Shown: positions 37,406-46,282, numbered from the stretch's first letter. The stretch is 64,000 bases of DNA from Streptomyces xylophagus (GCF_000716435.1 NZ_JNWO01000016.1:62001-126000); one strand, 5' to 3'. Numbers and translations are program-made. Notes: generated by a model from the sequence alone, not told the origin.

Positions 37406-38170
37406 TCAGGGACGTACCAGTAGCTGGAACTCGAACGAATAGCGGGTCGGCCGATACGTATGGCTGCCGAATTCGACCGCTCGGCCCGTGTCGTCGAACG
37501 TCGTGCGCTGCATGGTGAGGAGTGGGGCACCCTCGGACTCGGCGAGGCGTTCGGCCTCCTCCGCCGTGGCGCCGCGGGCGCCGATGGACTGGCGGGCGCT
37601 GTGGAGGGTGATCCCGGCGGTGCGCATCATCCGGTACAGGCCGGTGGCCTCCAGTTGCGCGCTGTCGAGGTTGAGCAGGCCGAGGGGCAGATGGTTGCTC
37701 AGGTACGCCATCGGCTCGCCGTGCGCGAGGCGCAGCCTGTCGATGCGGTGTACGTCGCTGTCCTCGGCCACGCCGAGTGCCGCCGCCACCTCGGCGGACG
37801 CCGGGACGACGGCGTTGACGAGGACCTTCGTGGCGGGGCGCTGCCCGGCCGCCTCCAGGTCGTCGAAGAGGCTGCTGAGTTCCAGCGGGCGTTTGACCTG
37901 ACTGTGCACGACCTGGGTGCCGACGCCTCGGCGGCGCACCAGGAGACCCTTGTCGACCAGCGACTGGATGGCCTGGCGGACCGTGGGCCGGGACAGGCCG
38001 AGCCGGGCGGCCAGCTCGATCTCGTTGCCCAGCAGACTGCCCGGCGTGAGCGAGCCGTGTTCGATCGCGGCTTCCAGCTGTTGGGACAACTGGAAGTACA
38101 GCGGCACCGGGCTGCTCCGGTCCACGCTGAGCTCGAGCGGCACTGTCGGGTCCACATCTGGTTTCGGCAC
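37406..38170 (-). CDS. GntR family regulator, HutC subfamily
   Basis: A 254-residue regulator. The winged helix (about residues 15-80) has PLYFQLSQQLEAAIEHGSL, NEIELAARLGLSRPTVRQAI and RRRGVGTQV; the C-terminal UTRA ligand domain (about 95-250) has YLSNHLPLGL and LLTMQRTTFDDTGRAVEF. HutC-type proteins respond to sugars, amino acids or their phosphates. The GTG at 38170 gives a normal N-terminus. Divergent from the inositol-dehydrogenase-like gene across a gap with TGTCCGGACA, its likely operator. Confidence 0.9.
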   Translation of the reverse strand: MPKPDVDPTVPLELSVDRSSPVPLYFQLSQQLEAAIEHGSLTPGSLLGNEIELAARLGLSRPTVRQAIQSLVDKGLLVRRRGVGTQVVHSQVKRPLELSSLFDDLEAAGQRPATKVLVNAVVPASAEVAAALGVAEDSDVHRIDRLRLAHGEPMAYLSNHLPLGLLNLDSAQLEATGLYRMMRTAGITLHSARQSIGARGATAEEAERLAESEGAPLLTMQRTTFDDTGRAVEFGSHTYRPTRYSFEFQLLVRP

Positions 38171-38220
38171 GGGGCGAGCGTAGCTCTGTGAATGGTTGAC
38201 GGGAAGTGATGTAGTTCGAT

Positions 38221-38266
38221 TGTCCGGACATACGCATTGACAGCGTGCCTGGTCGGCCCTCAGTTT
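38221..38266 (+). promoter_or_regulatory. operator TGTCCGGACA and promoter of the oxidoreductase gene
   Basis: The perfect palindrome TGTCCGGACA lies at 38221-38230, directly before TTGACA (38237-38242). An 18-bp spacer leads to CAGTTT (38261-38266), seven bases ahead of the ATG at 38273, so the message would be leaderless; no Shine-Dalgarno precedes the gene. The position between divergent genes suits autoregulation by the GntR protein. Confidence 0.6.
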
Positions 38267-38272
38267 GTTCCC

Positions 38273-39289
38273 ATGCGCATCGGAGTCATCGGTACGGGCC
38301 GCATCGGGACCATCCATGCCAGGACCCTCAGCCGTCATCGTGAGGTCGGTTCGCTGATCCTCACGGATGTGGACCCGGCACGGGCCCAGGAGCTGGCCAA
38401 CCGGCTGGGGGAAACGGCGGCACCGAGTACGGAGGAGATCTTCAAGTGGGGCGTGGACGCCGTGGTGATCACGACGGCGACATCGGCGCACGCGGAACTG
38501 ATAGGCAGGGCGGCGCGCTCCGGGCTCCCGGTGTTCTGCGAGAAGCCCATCGCTCTCGACCTGCCCGGCTCGCTCCAGGCGATCGCCGAGGTCGAGACCG
38601 CCGGAACAGTTCTTCAGATGGGGTTCCAGCGCCGGTTCGACACGGGGTACACGGGCGCCCGGGAGGCGGTGCGCTCGGGGCGGCTGGGACGGCTGCACAC
38701 CGTGCGGGCGACGACCTCCGACCAGACGCCTCCCCCGGCCGCCTATCTGCCGATCTCCGGCGGCCTGTACCGGGACGCCCTGATCCACGACTTCGACATG
38801 CTGCGCTGGGTGACCGGCCGCGAGGTCGTCGACGTGTACGCGGCCGGGTCGGACGCCGGGCCCGCGATGTTCCGCGAGGCCGGTGACATCGACACGGCCG
38901 CGGCGGTCCTCACCCTGGACGACGGCACGCTGGCCACGGCGACGGCCTCCCGGTTGAACGGGGCGGGCTACGACGTCCGTATGGAGCTGGCCGGGGAGCT
39001 GGACCAGGTCGTCGTCGGCCTGGACGACCGGACGCCGATCGCGTCCACCGAGCCGACCGGGCCCCCGGCCGCGACCAAGCCGTGGACCGGTTTCCTGGAG
39101 CGCTTCGGGCCCGCCTACGAGGCCGAGCTGATCGCCTTCGTCGAGCTCGTGGTAGGTCAGCGCACCAACCCGTGCGACGGGCGCGAGGCCTTGCAGGCGC
39201 TGCGGATCGCCGAGGCCTGCGAAGTGTCCAGACGCGAACGCAGACCGGTCCGGCTCGCGGAGATCGCGGGCGCGTACGCGCTGGGTTGA
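38273..39289 (+). CDS. iolG: Gfo/Idh/MocA oxidoreductase, myo-inositol 2-dehydrogenase-like
   Basis: A 338-residue NAD(P)-dependent dehydrogenase. The Rossmann fingerprint is GVIGTGRIGTIHA; the catalytic Lys is in FCEKPIAL, with GFQRRFDTGY and the HDFDMLRWVTG motif further on. These match inositol 2-dehydrogenases best, though the superfamily covers many sugars. The ATG at 38273 starts MRIGVIG; twelve codons of upstream open frame were excluded since they would run through the promoter. Controlled, I infer, by the divergent GntR. Confidence 0.85.
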   Translation: MRIGVIGTGRIGTIHARTLSRHREVGSLILTDVDPARAQELANRLGETAAPSTEEIFKWGVDAVVITTATSAHAELIGRAARSGLPVFCEKPIALDLPGSLQAIAEVETAGTVLQMGFQRRFDTGYTGAREAVRSGRLGRLHTVRATTSDQTPPPAAYLPISGGLYRDALIHDFDMLRWVTGREVVDVYAAGSDAGPAMFREAGDIDTAAAVLTLDDGTLATATASRLNGAGYDVRMELAGELDQVVVGLDDRTPIASTEPTGPPAATKPWTGFLERFGPAYEAELIAFVELVVGQRTNPCDGREALQALRIAEACEVSRRERRPVRLAEIAGAYALG

Positions 39290-39308
39290 TCGAGCAGGTG
39301 TATCGCCT

Positions 39309-39806
39309 TCAGTCGAGCAGCCGTATCGCCGGGGCGGCCACGTCCGTCGCGATCACGAACTCGCAGTGCGAGCACCGCAGTTCGTACGGCCGCACCAGGT
39401 TGGTCTGCACGCTGTCCTTGCCCGTCTCCTTCGCCTCGGGGCAGTAGGAGCCGAGGTGCAGCCGCACCCAGGGGTGGCTGGTCGGGGCCATGGCGGGCTT
39501 GTCGTCGCGGGCGTCCTTGAAGGGCGCCCACCAGAAGTCGACCAGGGCGCGCAGGGCCAGCCGGTCGGTGCCCGTGGTCGTGTCGTACGCGGTGATCCGG
39601 CCGGCCGTGTAGTGGCTCTGGAAGCCCCTGCTGCCGGAGCACAGGGCCCGCTCGGCACCGCGCTCGTACACCTGGGTGCGGCCGGTCCGTTCGCAGATGA
39701 AACAGTCGACGCTGAACTCCAGCCGTGAACTCCAGTGCAGATTGTGGAAGTTGTCCCCGGTGATCGCTCCGGTCAGCTCTGTGGTGATCTCCGCGGTGCG
39801 CAGCAT
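39309..39806 (-). CDS. uncharacterised protein with Cys pairs (possible zinc ribbon)
   Basis: A 165-residue protein. Two CxxC-type pairs, CFICERTG near residue 35 and CSHCEF near residue 146, plus a YCPE, suggest a metal or redox site assembled from both ends. The middle contains FWWAPFKDARDD and SHPWVRLHLGSYC. No family is recognised. It is convergent with the oxidoreductase gene (19 bp between stops) and 26 bp after the thioesterase gene, so it may be the last gene of a thioesterase unit. Confidence 0.75.
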   Translation of the reverse strand: MLRTAEITTELTGAITGDNFHNLHWSSRLEFSVDCFICERTGRTQVYERGAERALCSGSRGFQSHYTAGRITAYDTTTGTDRLALRALVDFWWAPFKDARDDKPAMAPTSHPWVRLHLGSYCPEAKETGKDSVQTNLVRPYELRCSHCEFVIATDVAAPAIRLLD

Positions 39807-39832
39807 CTACGGCTCCCCTCAGGACGTACGGA

Positions 39833-40261
39833 TCAGGACGTACGGACCGGCAGCACCGTGCCCTGGGCGACCGCGCACAGGGCCTCCGTGCCGTCGTCGG
39901 CGACCGTGAGGACGTCGCAGCGGACCACGGCCTGGCGGCGGCCGGCCTGCACGACCTCGGCGCGGGCGAGCAGGGTGCGGCCGGTGGCCGGGCGGACGTA
40001 CTGGATGGTGAGGCCGCCGGTGAGGACCGCCGGGCCGAGGACCGTGCCGGCGGCGAAGGTGAGCGCGTTGTCGGCGGCGTAGCAGAGGACCCCGCCGTGC
40101 ACGAAGCCGTTCTGCTGGTGCAGGTCCTCCCTGATGTCGATCTCCAGCGTGGCGACACCGTCCCCGAAGGCGCTCAGGCGCGCGCCGAGCAGCCTGCTGA
40201 AGGGCTGACTCTCCAGCGCCTTCCGAGCCATGGTCAGGTCGAACTCGACGGCTGCGGTCAC
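39833..40261 (-). CDS. PaaI-type hotdog thioesterase
   Basis: A 142-residue hotdog-fold protein with NGFVHGGVLCYAADNA, the PaaI-family active-site segment with the catalytic Asp, and LTIQYVRPATGRTL. Such enzymes hydrolyse acyl-CoA thioesters. AGGAGG sits nine bases before the GTG at 40261, which fixes the start although the open frame continues far upstream. It lies downstream of a P450 gene in the same direction. Confidence 0.87.
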   Translation of the reverse strand: MTAAVEFDLTMARKALESQPFSRLLGARLSAFGDGVATLEIDIREDLHQQNGFVHGGVLCYAADNALTFAAGTVLGPAVLTGGLTIQYVRPATGRTLLARAEVVQAGRRQAVVRCDVLTVADDGTEALCAVAQGTVLPVRTS

Positions 40262-40395
40262 GAGAGCGTGCCTCCTAGGGCTTCCACTACGGCTGCTTTC
40301 AACACGGCTGCTTCCCACACCACTTCCACGGCTGCCGCGTGCTTCCACAGCCGCTACGGCCACTACTGCTGCTACGGCCGTCCGGTGCGGCCGTT
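40262..40395. repeat. imperfect short repeats between thioesterase and P450 genes
   Basis: The stretch contains several degenerate copies of CTTCCAC/CGGCTGC (for example around 40285, 40325 and 40350). It has no start of its own apart from the thioesterase ribosome-binding site, and shows no clear hairpin. Confidence 0.4.
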
Positions 40396-41580
40396 CTACC
40401 AGCGCACCGGCAGGGCGCGCATCCCGCGCATCAGCATGCCCGGGAGCCAGTCGCCGGGCGGGCCGTCCAGGGCGAGGCCGGGGGCGCGCTCCAGCAGGGT
40501 GCGTATCGCCGTGCGTGCTTCGAGGCGGGCCAAGGGGGCGCCGAGGCAGTAGTGGATGCCGTGGCCGAAGGCGAGGTGGCCGCGGGCGTCGCGAAGGATG
40601 TCGAAGCGGTCCGGGGCGGGGAAGCGGTCCCCGTCGCGGTCGGCGGCGGTCAGGCCGACCATGACCGGATCGCCCTTCTCCACTGAGGTGCCCGCGATCT
40701 CCAGGGGCTCGGCGGCGAAGCGGAACGTGCCGTTCTCCACCGGGCCCTCGTAGCGCAGCATCTCCTCGATCGCGCCGTCGAGGAGGGTCATGTCGGCGCG
40801 CAGCGCGGCGAGTTGGTCCGGGTGGGTGAGCAGGGCGTGGATGCCGCTGGTGAGGAGGTTGACGGTGGTCTCGTGGCCGGCGATGAGCAGGATGAAGGCC
40901 ATGCCCCGCAGTTCCTGCGGGGAGAGCCGGTCGCCGTCCTCGGCGGTGGTGCGGATCAGGTCGCTGAGCAGGTCGTCGCTCGGGCCGGCGCACCGCTTGT
41001 CCTCGATCAGGTCGGCGAGGTACTCGGCGAGCCGCACGAACGCGTCGTACTCGCTGCCCGAACTGGTGGGTGCGACCGCCTCCGTGGACAGCTTGCGGAA
41101 CTCCGTGCGGTCCATCTCGGGCACGCCGAGGAGTTCGCAGATCACGGTGATCGGGAGCGGGTAGGAGAGCGCGTCGACGAGGTCTGCTCGGCCGGCGGGG
41201 AGCATCGCGTCGAGCAGGTCGTCGGTGATCTGCTGGACGCGCGGGCGCAGTTCCTCGACCCGGCGCATGGTGAACGAGCGGGTGATCAGTCCGCGCAGGC
41301 GGGTGTGCTGGGGTGGGTCGGCGGCCAGCAGGTACTTGCCGATCAGCTCCTCGTCGAGGAACGTCACCCCGATCTTGCCGCCGTCCTTGGCCAGTCGCGG
41401 GTCGGTCAGCGCCGAGCGAGCCTCCTCGTACCCCACGATCAGCCAGGTCACATAGTGCTCGTCCGGCACCGGCAGGCGCACGCGGTGCACTGGGCCCAGC
41501 TCGCGCAGCATGGCGTACACCGGATGCGGGTCCCGCCGGAACCCCTCGCCGAACTCCCCCAGGTCGATCACTTCGGTCAT
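40396..41580 (-). CDS. cytochrome P450
   Basis: A 394-residue soluble bacterial P450, complete: I-helix AGHETT, the EEMLRYEGPV (ExxR) segment, and the haem loop FGHGIHYCLGAPLAR with the Cys ligand. The sequence is of the CYP107-type actinomycete class. GGGGGAAGG precedes the ATG at 41580. No ferredoxin or ferredoxin reductase gene is adjacent, so electrons come from elsewhere. Substrate unknown; the downstream thioesterase may or may not act on the same compound. Confidence 0.93.
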   Translation of the reverse strand: MTEVIDLGEFGEGFRRDPHPVYAMLRELGPVHRVRLPVPDEHYVTWLIVGYEEARSALTDPRLAKDGGKIGVTFLDEELIGKYLLAADPPQHTRLRGLITRSFTMRRVEELRPRVQQITDDLLDAMLPAGRADLVDALSYPLPITVICELLGVPEMDRTEFRKLSTEAVAPTSSGSEYDAFVRLAEYLADLIEDKRCAGPSDDLLSDLIRTTAEDGDRLSPQELRGMAFILLIAGHETTVNLLTSGIHALLTHPDQLAALRADMTLLDGAIEEMLRYEGPVENGTFRFAAEPLEIAGTSVEKGDPVMVGLTAADRDGDRFPAPDRFDILRDARGHLAFGHGIHYCLGAPLARLEARTAIRTLLERAPGLALDGPPGDWLPGMLMRGMRALPVRW

Positions 41581-41645
41581 GCCTTCCCCCTCCAGGACGA
41601 TCCCCCGAGATCTCCCAGTGCAGTGAGAACGCACGGCGGCAGCGG

Positions 41646-42326
41646 CTAGTGCCCGCTCTCCCCGTCCTCTTCGAGCAGGCCCGCGTCGTACGCCAACAGG
41701 GCGATCTGCACTCGGTTGTTGAGGTCGAGCTTGGCCAGGATGCGGGAGACGTGGGTCTTGACGGTGGCGACGCTCATGAAGAGGCCGGTGGCGATCTCGG
41801 CGTTGGCGAGGCCCTGTCCGACGGCGACGGCGACCTCGCGTTCGCGGTCTCCCAGGGCGGCGACGCGGGCACGCGCGCGTGCACGGCGGGTGTCGGTGGC
41901 GCTGCCCGCCGCGTGCTCCATCAACTGGCGGGTGACCGCGGGCGACAGCACGGGATCACCGGCCGCGACCCGGCGTACCGCGTCGAGGATCTCGGCGGGC
42001 GGGGTGTCCTTGAGGACGAATCCGGCGGCGCCCGCGCGGAGGGCCCGTAGTACCTGTTCGTCGGCGTGGAAGGTGGTGAGGACGATGATCTGCGGCGCGT
42101 CGCCGCGGGCGCGCAGCCGTTCCGTGGCGGTCAGTCCGTCCACCGACGGCATGCGGATGTCCATGAGGACGACGTCCGGGTGCACGCGGTCGACGAGCTC
42201 CTCGACCTCACTGCCGTCGGCTGCCTCGCCGACGATCTCGATGTCGGCGGCACCGCCCATCATGAAGGACAGCCCGGCCCGCACCAGCGGGTCGTCGTCG
42301 ACGAGGAGCAGTCTGATCGCAGTCAT
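41646..42326 (-). CDS. NarL/LuxR-type response regulator
   Basis: A 226-residue response regulator. The receiver has VDDDPLV, the phosphoacceptor Asp in VVLMDIRMP, and TTFH/KD at the expected places (FVLKDTPP); the C-terminal LuxR HTH reads ALGDREREVAVAVGQGLANA with the recognition helix MSVATVKTHV. The cognate histidine kinase is encoded upstream in the same direction but 348 bp away. Confidence 0.92.
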   Translation of the reverse strand: MTAIRLLLVDDDPLVRAGLSFMMGGAADIEIVGEAADGSEVEELVDRVHPDVVLMDIRMPSVDGLTATERLRARGDAPQIIVLTTFHADEQVLRALRAGAAGFVLKDTPPAEILDAVRRVAAGDPVLSPAVTRQLMEHAAGSATDTRRARARARVAALGDREREVAVAVGQGLANAEIATGLFMSVATVKTHVSRILAKLDLNNRVQIALLAYDAGLLEEDGESGH

Positions 42327-42674
42327 GGGGCTACGTAACCACGGCTCCGCGGCGGGTGGTGGCAGCGCGGTCGGCGGTGCCGGGCGGGACGATCCTCGGG
42401 GAGCTTCTCCGGGGTGCGGGACGGCAGTGCGACCCGTGCTGCACGGTAGCGTCCCGGACACATCGGCCCGGCGGGTGTCCCGCGCCAACACGTCCTCGTA
42501 GCCGGCGAGTTGGCCAGAAGGTGCCGAGCGGACAGGGCTGTGCGGCGCGCTCCCCCCACTGCGCCCCCTCTGATCACGGGCAACCGGCGTGCGGACACGG
42601 GTGCGGTGACTTTCCAGGTGCGGCCTCCATCCCCCTTGCTCAGAACGGGAGTTACCCGCAGCGCCGGACGACAC
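42327..42674. other. 348-bp gap between kinase and response regulator
   Basis: No convincing gene is seen here. The plus-strand frame over 42356-42847 is Pro/Ala/Arg-rich and crosses into the kinase gene. The gap could hold a separate promoter for the response regulator, but I see no clear elements. Confidence 0.4.
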
Positions 42675-43922
42675 TCACCCCCACGGCAACCACGCCCGCA
42701 CCCGGAACCCCCCGCCCTCCCCCGGCCCGTGCTCCAGCCGTCCCCCCGCCAGCGTCGCCCGCTCGGTCAGGCCGATCAACCCCTGGCCGGAGCCGGGGAC
42801 ATGGGGGACCTCTCCCTCCGGGGGCGGGTTGTGGACGGCAATCGTGAGGCCGTCGCCGGGGGTGCCGGTGACCGTCACCGTGACCTCCGTGCCGGGAGCG
42901 TGCTTGCGGGCGTTGGTGAGGGCCTCCTGGGCGATGCGGTAGGCGGTGCGGCCGACCGAGGCGGGGACCGCCGCGGGGTCCGTGACCCGGTTGTCGAGGG
43001 TGACCTTCATGCCGGCCTCGCGGGACTCGGCGACCAGCGCGTCCAGGGCGCCGAGGGTGGGCTGGGGGCGGCCCGTGTCGTCGGGTTCGCCCGCGCGCAG
43101 GACGCCGATGATCTCCCGCAGGTCCTGAAGCGCCTCGTGGGCGCTCTCCCGGATGACACCGGCCGCCCGCGCGACCTCCTCGCGGGGCGCGTCCGGCCGG
43201 AACTCCAGCGCGCCCGCGTGCACGCTCAGCAGGGTCAGCCGGTGCGCGAGCACGTCGTGCATCTCGCGGGCGATGGCCTCGCGGGCGAGCCGCTGGGCCT
43301 GCTCGGCCCGTAGGTCCGCCTCCCGCTCGGCGCGCCGGGCACGGTCGCGCAGGCTCAGCATGAGCTGTCGCTTGGACCGTACGAACATGCCCCAGCCGAT
43401 GACGGTGAGGATGAGCAGTTCGGTGAACGCGACCGCGCCGGCGTACGGCAGGTCGGGGTCGGGGCGGAGCCAGTAGAAGAGCGGGGCCAGGACGAGTTGG
43501 ATACCGCCGATCCAGGCGACGTAGCGGAAGGGGCGGTGCACGGCGAGGGTGAACACGGCGACCATGGCGGCGCCGCCCGCCGTGTTCGACACGAAGCCGA
43601 TCGGGATCATCGCGATCGCGAGGCCGACCGGCCAGCGGCGGCGCAACCAGACCGCGCCACAGGCGAGGACCCCGAACAGCTGGTCCACGACGGCGAGGGG
43701 GTGCGGAGTCGCGGTGTCGTTGTTGAGGGTCTTCGCGGCGGCCAGGCCGATGATCACGGCCAGGAGGAAGCAGCAGACGTCGACGACCCAGTCGCGTGCG
43801 GTACGGCGGGGCCGCCCGCGCCGTACGACATCGGGGTCGAGTTCGTCGGCCACGGCGGACGGCAGCAGCCATCGGCGCCCCGCGAACGCCGGCGGTACCT
43901 GAGCGGTCCTGTCACCAGTCAC
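42675..43922 (-). CDS. sensor histidine kinase, HisKA_3 type
   Basis: A 415-residue membrane kinase with about five hydrophobic segments in residues 45-185, a coiled-coil linker, the phosphoacceptor motif AREMHDVLAHRLTLLSVHA (His near residue 225) and a degenerate but complete HATPase_c (AYRIAQEALTNARKHA, GQGLIGLTERA). It has no large external domain, so it may sense through its membrane part. The GTG at 43922 was chosen; a TTG three codons upstream is possible. Partner of the LuxR-type regulator at 41646-42326. Confidence 0.9.
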   Translation of the reverse strand: MTGDRTAQVPPAFAGRRWLLPSAVADELDPDVVRRGRPRRTARDWVVDVCCFLLAVIIGLAAAKTLNNDTATPHPLAVVDQLFGVLACGAVWLRRRWPVGLAIAMIPIGFVSNTAGGAAMVAVFTLAVHRPFRYVAWIGGIQLVLAPLFYWLRPDPDLPYAGAVAFTELLILTVIGWGMFVRSKRQLMLSLRDRARRAEREADLRAEQAQRLAREAIAREMHDVLAHRLTLLSVHAGALEFRPDAPREEVARAAGVIRESAHEALQDLREIIGVLRAGEPDDTGRPQPTLGALDALVAESREAGMKVTLDNRVTDPAAVPASVGRTAYRIAQEALTNARKHAPGTEVTVTVTGTPGDGLTIAVHNPPPEGEVPHVPGSGQGLIGLTERATLAGGRLEHGPGEGGGFRVRAWLPWG

Positions 43923-44091
43923 GGTCGACAAATCTACGCAGCACCGGGCCCGGTCACCGCATCGCGACGGGGATCGGCGACCAAAGTCGCGCCGTCGCAG
44001 ACTTTCGGCGGGCATGCCTCGCCCCGCGGCCCAAGATCGTGGGGGGAGCCGCGGGGCGAGGGGCGAGCAGTGGTGCAGCCGGTGGGGCGAC

Positions 44092-44481
44092 TCAGCAGTC
44101 GAAGTCGATCAGGTCGAACGTGGCGTAGTGGTCAGCGGTGTAGTAGTCCTCTTCGGTCTGCTTGCCGGTGATGATGCGACGCGCTCCGCGCGTGGACGAA
44201 CCGGGCGTCTTGACCGTGTACTCGTGGTAGTACCCGGACGCCTGGCTGGGGAGGATGCCTTCCTGGTTCCGGAAGACGGTGCCGTCCTGCGAGTAGGGGA
44301 AGGGGCCGTTCGACGCGATCAGGTCGAGCGTGTCGTACGCCTGCGAGGGCAGGTCGCTGTAGCAGATGCTGCCGACCGCCGCGGCCGCCGGGGTGGCGGT
44401 GGCGACGGTGCCGCCCACGAGAAGGGCGGACAGGAGAGCGGCTGCGGCTCCGATGCGTGTTGCACGTGGGGGGAATCTCAT
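44092..44481 (-). CDS. secreted guanyl-specific ribonuclease, RNase Sa type
   Basis: A 129-residue precursor with a signal peptide (about 1-35, ending PAAAA). The mature part follows RNase Sa closely: NGPFPYSQDG, YYHEYTVKTPG, TRGARRI and DHYATF. Active-site residues Glu87, Arg98, Arg102 and His118 have the same spacing as Glu54, Arg65, Arg69 and His85 of RNase Sa, and Cys40 and Cys129 reproduce its single disulfide. It cleaves RNA 3' of guanosine outside the cell. No barstar-like inhibitor gene is next to it. Confidence 0.95.
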   Translation of the reverse strand: MRFPPRATRIGAAAALLSALLVGGTVATATPAAAAVGSICYSDLPSQAYDTLDLIASNGPFPYSQDGTVFRNQEGILPSQASGYYHEYTVKTPGSSTRGARRIITGKQTEEDYYTADHYATFDLIDFDC

Positions 44482-44566
44482 GACGACATGATGACGCGCG
44501 TAGACAGTGGCATGTCAATGACAACTCTGCAGATTTTCCCGTCAAGTCCGATGAGTTTTCCGGGAG

Positions 44567-45472
44567 TTAACGTGCGGCCCCACGCCCCCACGCGGTCCCC
44601 ACAAGTACGAGTACGCCGCCTGCCAGCCCGAACGCGCCGAGCCGCTCCCCACCGAGCGCGATACCGGCCGCGGCGGCCCACAGGGGCTCGGTGCCGAGCA
44701 GCAGGCTGACGCGGGAGGGGGAGGTCCGGCGTACGGCCCACATCTGGACGAAGAAGGCGAACAGGGTGCAGAACACGGACAGGAACAGCAGTCCGGCCCA
44801 CTCGCGTGCCCCGAAGTCCGCGGCCGTCGCCCACGGGGTGGTGTCGGCGCCGGTCGACAGGATCGCGAACACCGCGACGGCGGTGCCGAGTTGGACGGTG
44901 GTCAGGGGCAGCGCGTCGGCGCCCCGCACCGACTTGCTGCGGGACATGGCCAGGACGTGCAGGGTGCGGGCGAGGGCTGCGAGCAGCATGAGGAGGTCGC
45001 CGAGGGAGGGGCGGCTGAAACCGGCACCCTGCGTCAGCAGCAGCACGCCGAGCACGGAGACGGCCGCCGCCCCGAGGAAGGCGCGGGAGGGCCGGGTGCG
45101 GGTCACGGCGGCCTCGGCGAGCGGGGTGAAGATCATGGTGAGGCTGATGATGAGGCCCGCGTTGGTCGCCGAGGTGTGGACGACGCCGTAGGTCTCCAGC
45201 AGGAAGATCCCCGCGAGGATCAGCCCGAGCAGGGCCGCGCCGCGCCACTGGGCGGCCGTCAGGGCGCGCAGCGCGCGGTGGCCGACCACCGCCAGGACGG
45301 GCAGGACGAGGGCGAAGCGCAGGACCAGGACGGCGAGGACCGTGCGGGCGGTGGTGATGTCCTTGGCGGCGAGATAGCTGGCGCCCCAGACGACGGCGAC
45401 CAGCAGGACGGGCAGGTCGGTCTGCCAGGTGCGGCGGGGCGCGACGGCGCGCGGTACGGCGATCGAGGACAT
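44567..45472 (-). CDS. EamA/DMT family transporter
   Basis: A 301-residue protein made of two repeated EamA units, ten hydrophobic helices (LLVAVVWGASYLAAKD at the start, LLGTEPLWAAAAGIALGGERL near the end). Members export amino acids or other metabolites, or stay uncharacterised. The start at 45472 (MSSIAVPRA) lies after a Pro/Gly run. The stop at 44567 is TAA. It has no functional partner nearby. Confidence 0.88.
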   Translation of the reverse strand: MSSIAVPRAVAPRRTWQTDLPVLLVAVVWGASYLAAKDITTARTVLAVLVLRFALVLPVLAVVGHRALRALTAAQWRGAALLGLILAGIFLLETYGVVHTSATNAGLIISLTMIFTPLAEAAVTRTRPSRAFLGAAAVSVLGVLLLTQGAGFSRPSLGDLLMLLAALARTLHVLAMSRSKSVRGADALPLTTVQLGTAVAVFAILSTGADTTPWATAADFGAREWAGLLFLSVFCTLFAFFVQMWAVRRTSPSRVSLLLGTEPLWAAAAGIALGGERLGAFGLAGGVLVLVGTAWGRGAAR

Positions 45473-45563
45473 GGGGGCGGCTCTCCCGGTCTCCAACGGC
45501 TGGGTGGAGACAGCGGCGGCTCCCACTCGGAGCGATCACCGTACAGGCGCGGCCTTTCGCTGA

Positions 45564-46196
45564 CTAGGCGTTTTCCGCGTCATCGTCCGCGTACGAGCCG
45601 TACGTCGGGCGGCCCGCCAGGTCGTACGACTGGATGGAGACGCCGGTGCTGGTGATGCGTCCGCCCGTGCGCCGGAAGGCCCTGGGGGTGGTGCCCTCGG
45701 GGAACAGGCGCAGGCCGCTGCCGAGCACGACCGGGAAGGTCACCAGGTGGAGCGTGTCGAGGAGGTCGAGCTCGATGAGGGAACGGACGAGGGCGCCGCT
45801 GCCGTGCACCTGGATCTCGCCGTCGGTGCGCTCCTTGAGGTCGGTGACCTCCTTGGCGAGGTCGCCGCCGAGGACGGTCGTGCCGGCCCAGGAGGGGTCG
45901 GTGAGGGTCGACGAGGCGACGTACTTCGGCAGGGCGTTCAGCTTCGACGCGATCGGGTCGGCGGGGTCGGTCTTGAGCGGCCAGTACGAGGCGAAGATGT
46001 CGTACGTACGGCGGCCCAGCAGATACGCGCCGGAGCGGTCGAAGACCTCGACCACGAACCGCCCGAAGTCGTCGTCGCCGTAGACGAAGCTCCAGCCGCC
46101 GTGCACGAAGCCGCCGCGGGTGTCCTCTTCGGGGCCGCCGGGTGCTTGGTAGACGCCGTCGAGGGTGACGAAGAGGGTGGAGACGAGCTTTCCCAT
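45564..46196 (-). CDS. dihydrofolate reductase-like protein (RibD_C)
   Basis: A 210-residue protein of the RibD C-terminal/DHFR superfamily: LVSTLFVTLDGVYQAPGG, LLGRRTYDIFASYWP and the NADPH-site IQVHGSGALVRSLIELDLLD. It reduces an unknown pteridine-like or other substrate, or only binds NADPH. These are common stand-alone genes in actinomycetes. Confidence 0.9.
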   Translation of the reverse strand: MGKLVSTLFVTLDGVYQAPGGPEEDTRGGFVHGGWSFVYGDDDFGRFVVEVFDRSGAYLLGRRTYDIFASYWPLKTDPADPIASKLNALPKYVASSTLTDPSWAGTTVLGGDLAKEVTDLKERTDGEIQVHGSGALVRSLIELDLLDTLHLVTFPVVLGSGLRLFPEGTTPRAFRRTGGRITSTGVSIQSYDLAGRPTYGSYADDDAENA

Positions 46197-46282
46197 GTCG
46201 GGTGCCTGCTTCCTGGTGCGAGGGCCGATGGTGTCATCAGCTCAGACCCCGTCGGGCCCCGCAACTCATCGGTCTTCTCATC

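Noticed and set aside
41581..41645. GAGATCTC palindrome before the P450 gene as an operator
   Set aside because: Short, off-centre and without any promoter element at a fitting distance; probably chance.
42356..42847. Plus-strand open frame between kinase and regulator genes
   Set aside because: Pro/Arg/Ala-rich, overlaps the kinase gene, has no ribosome-binding site and no recognisable domain.
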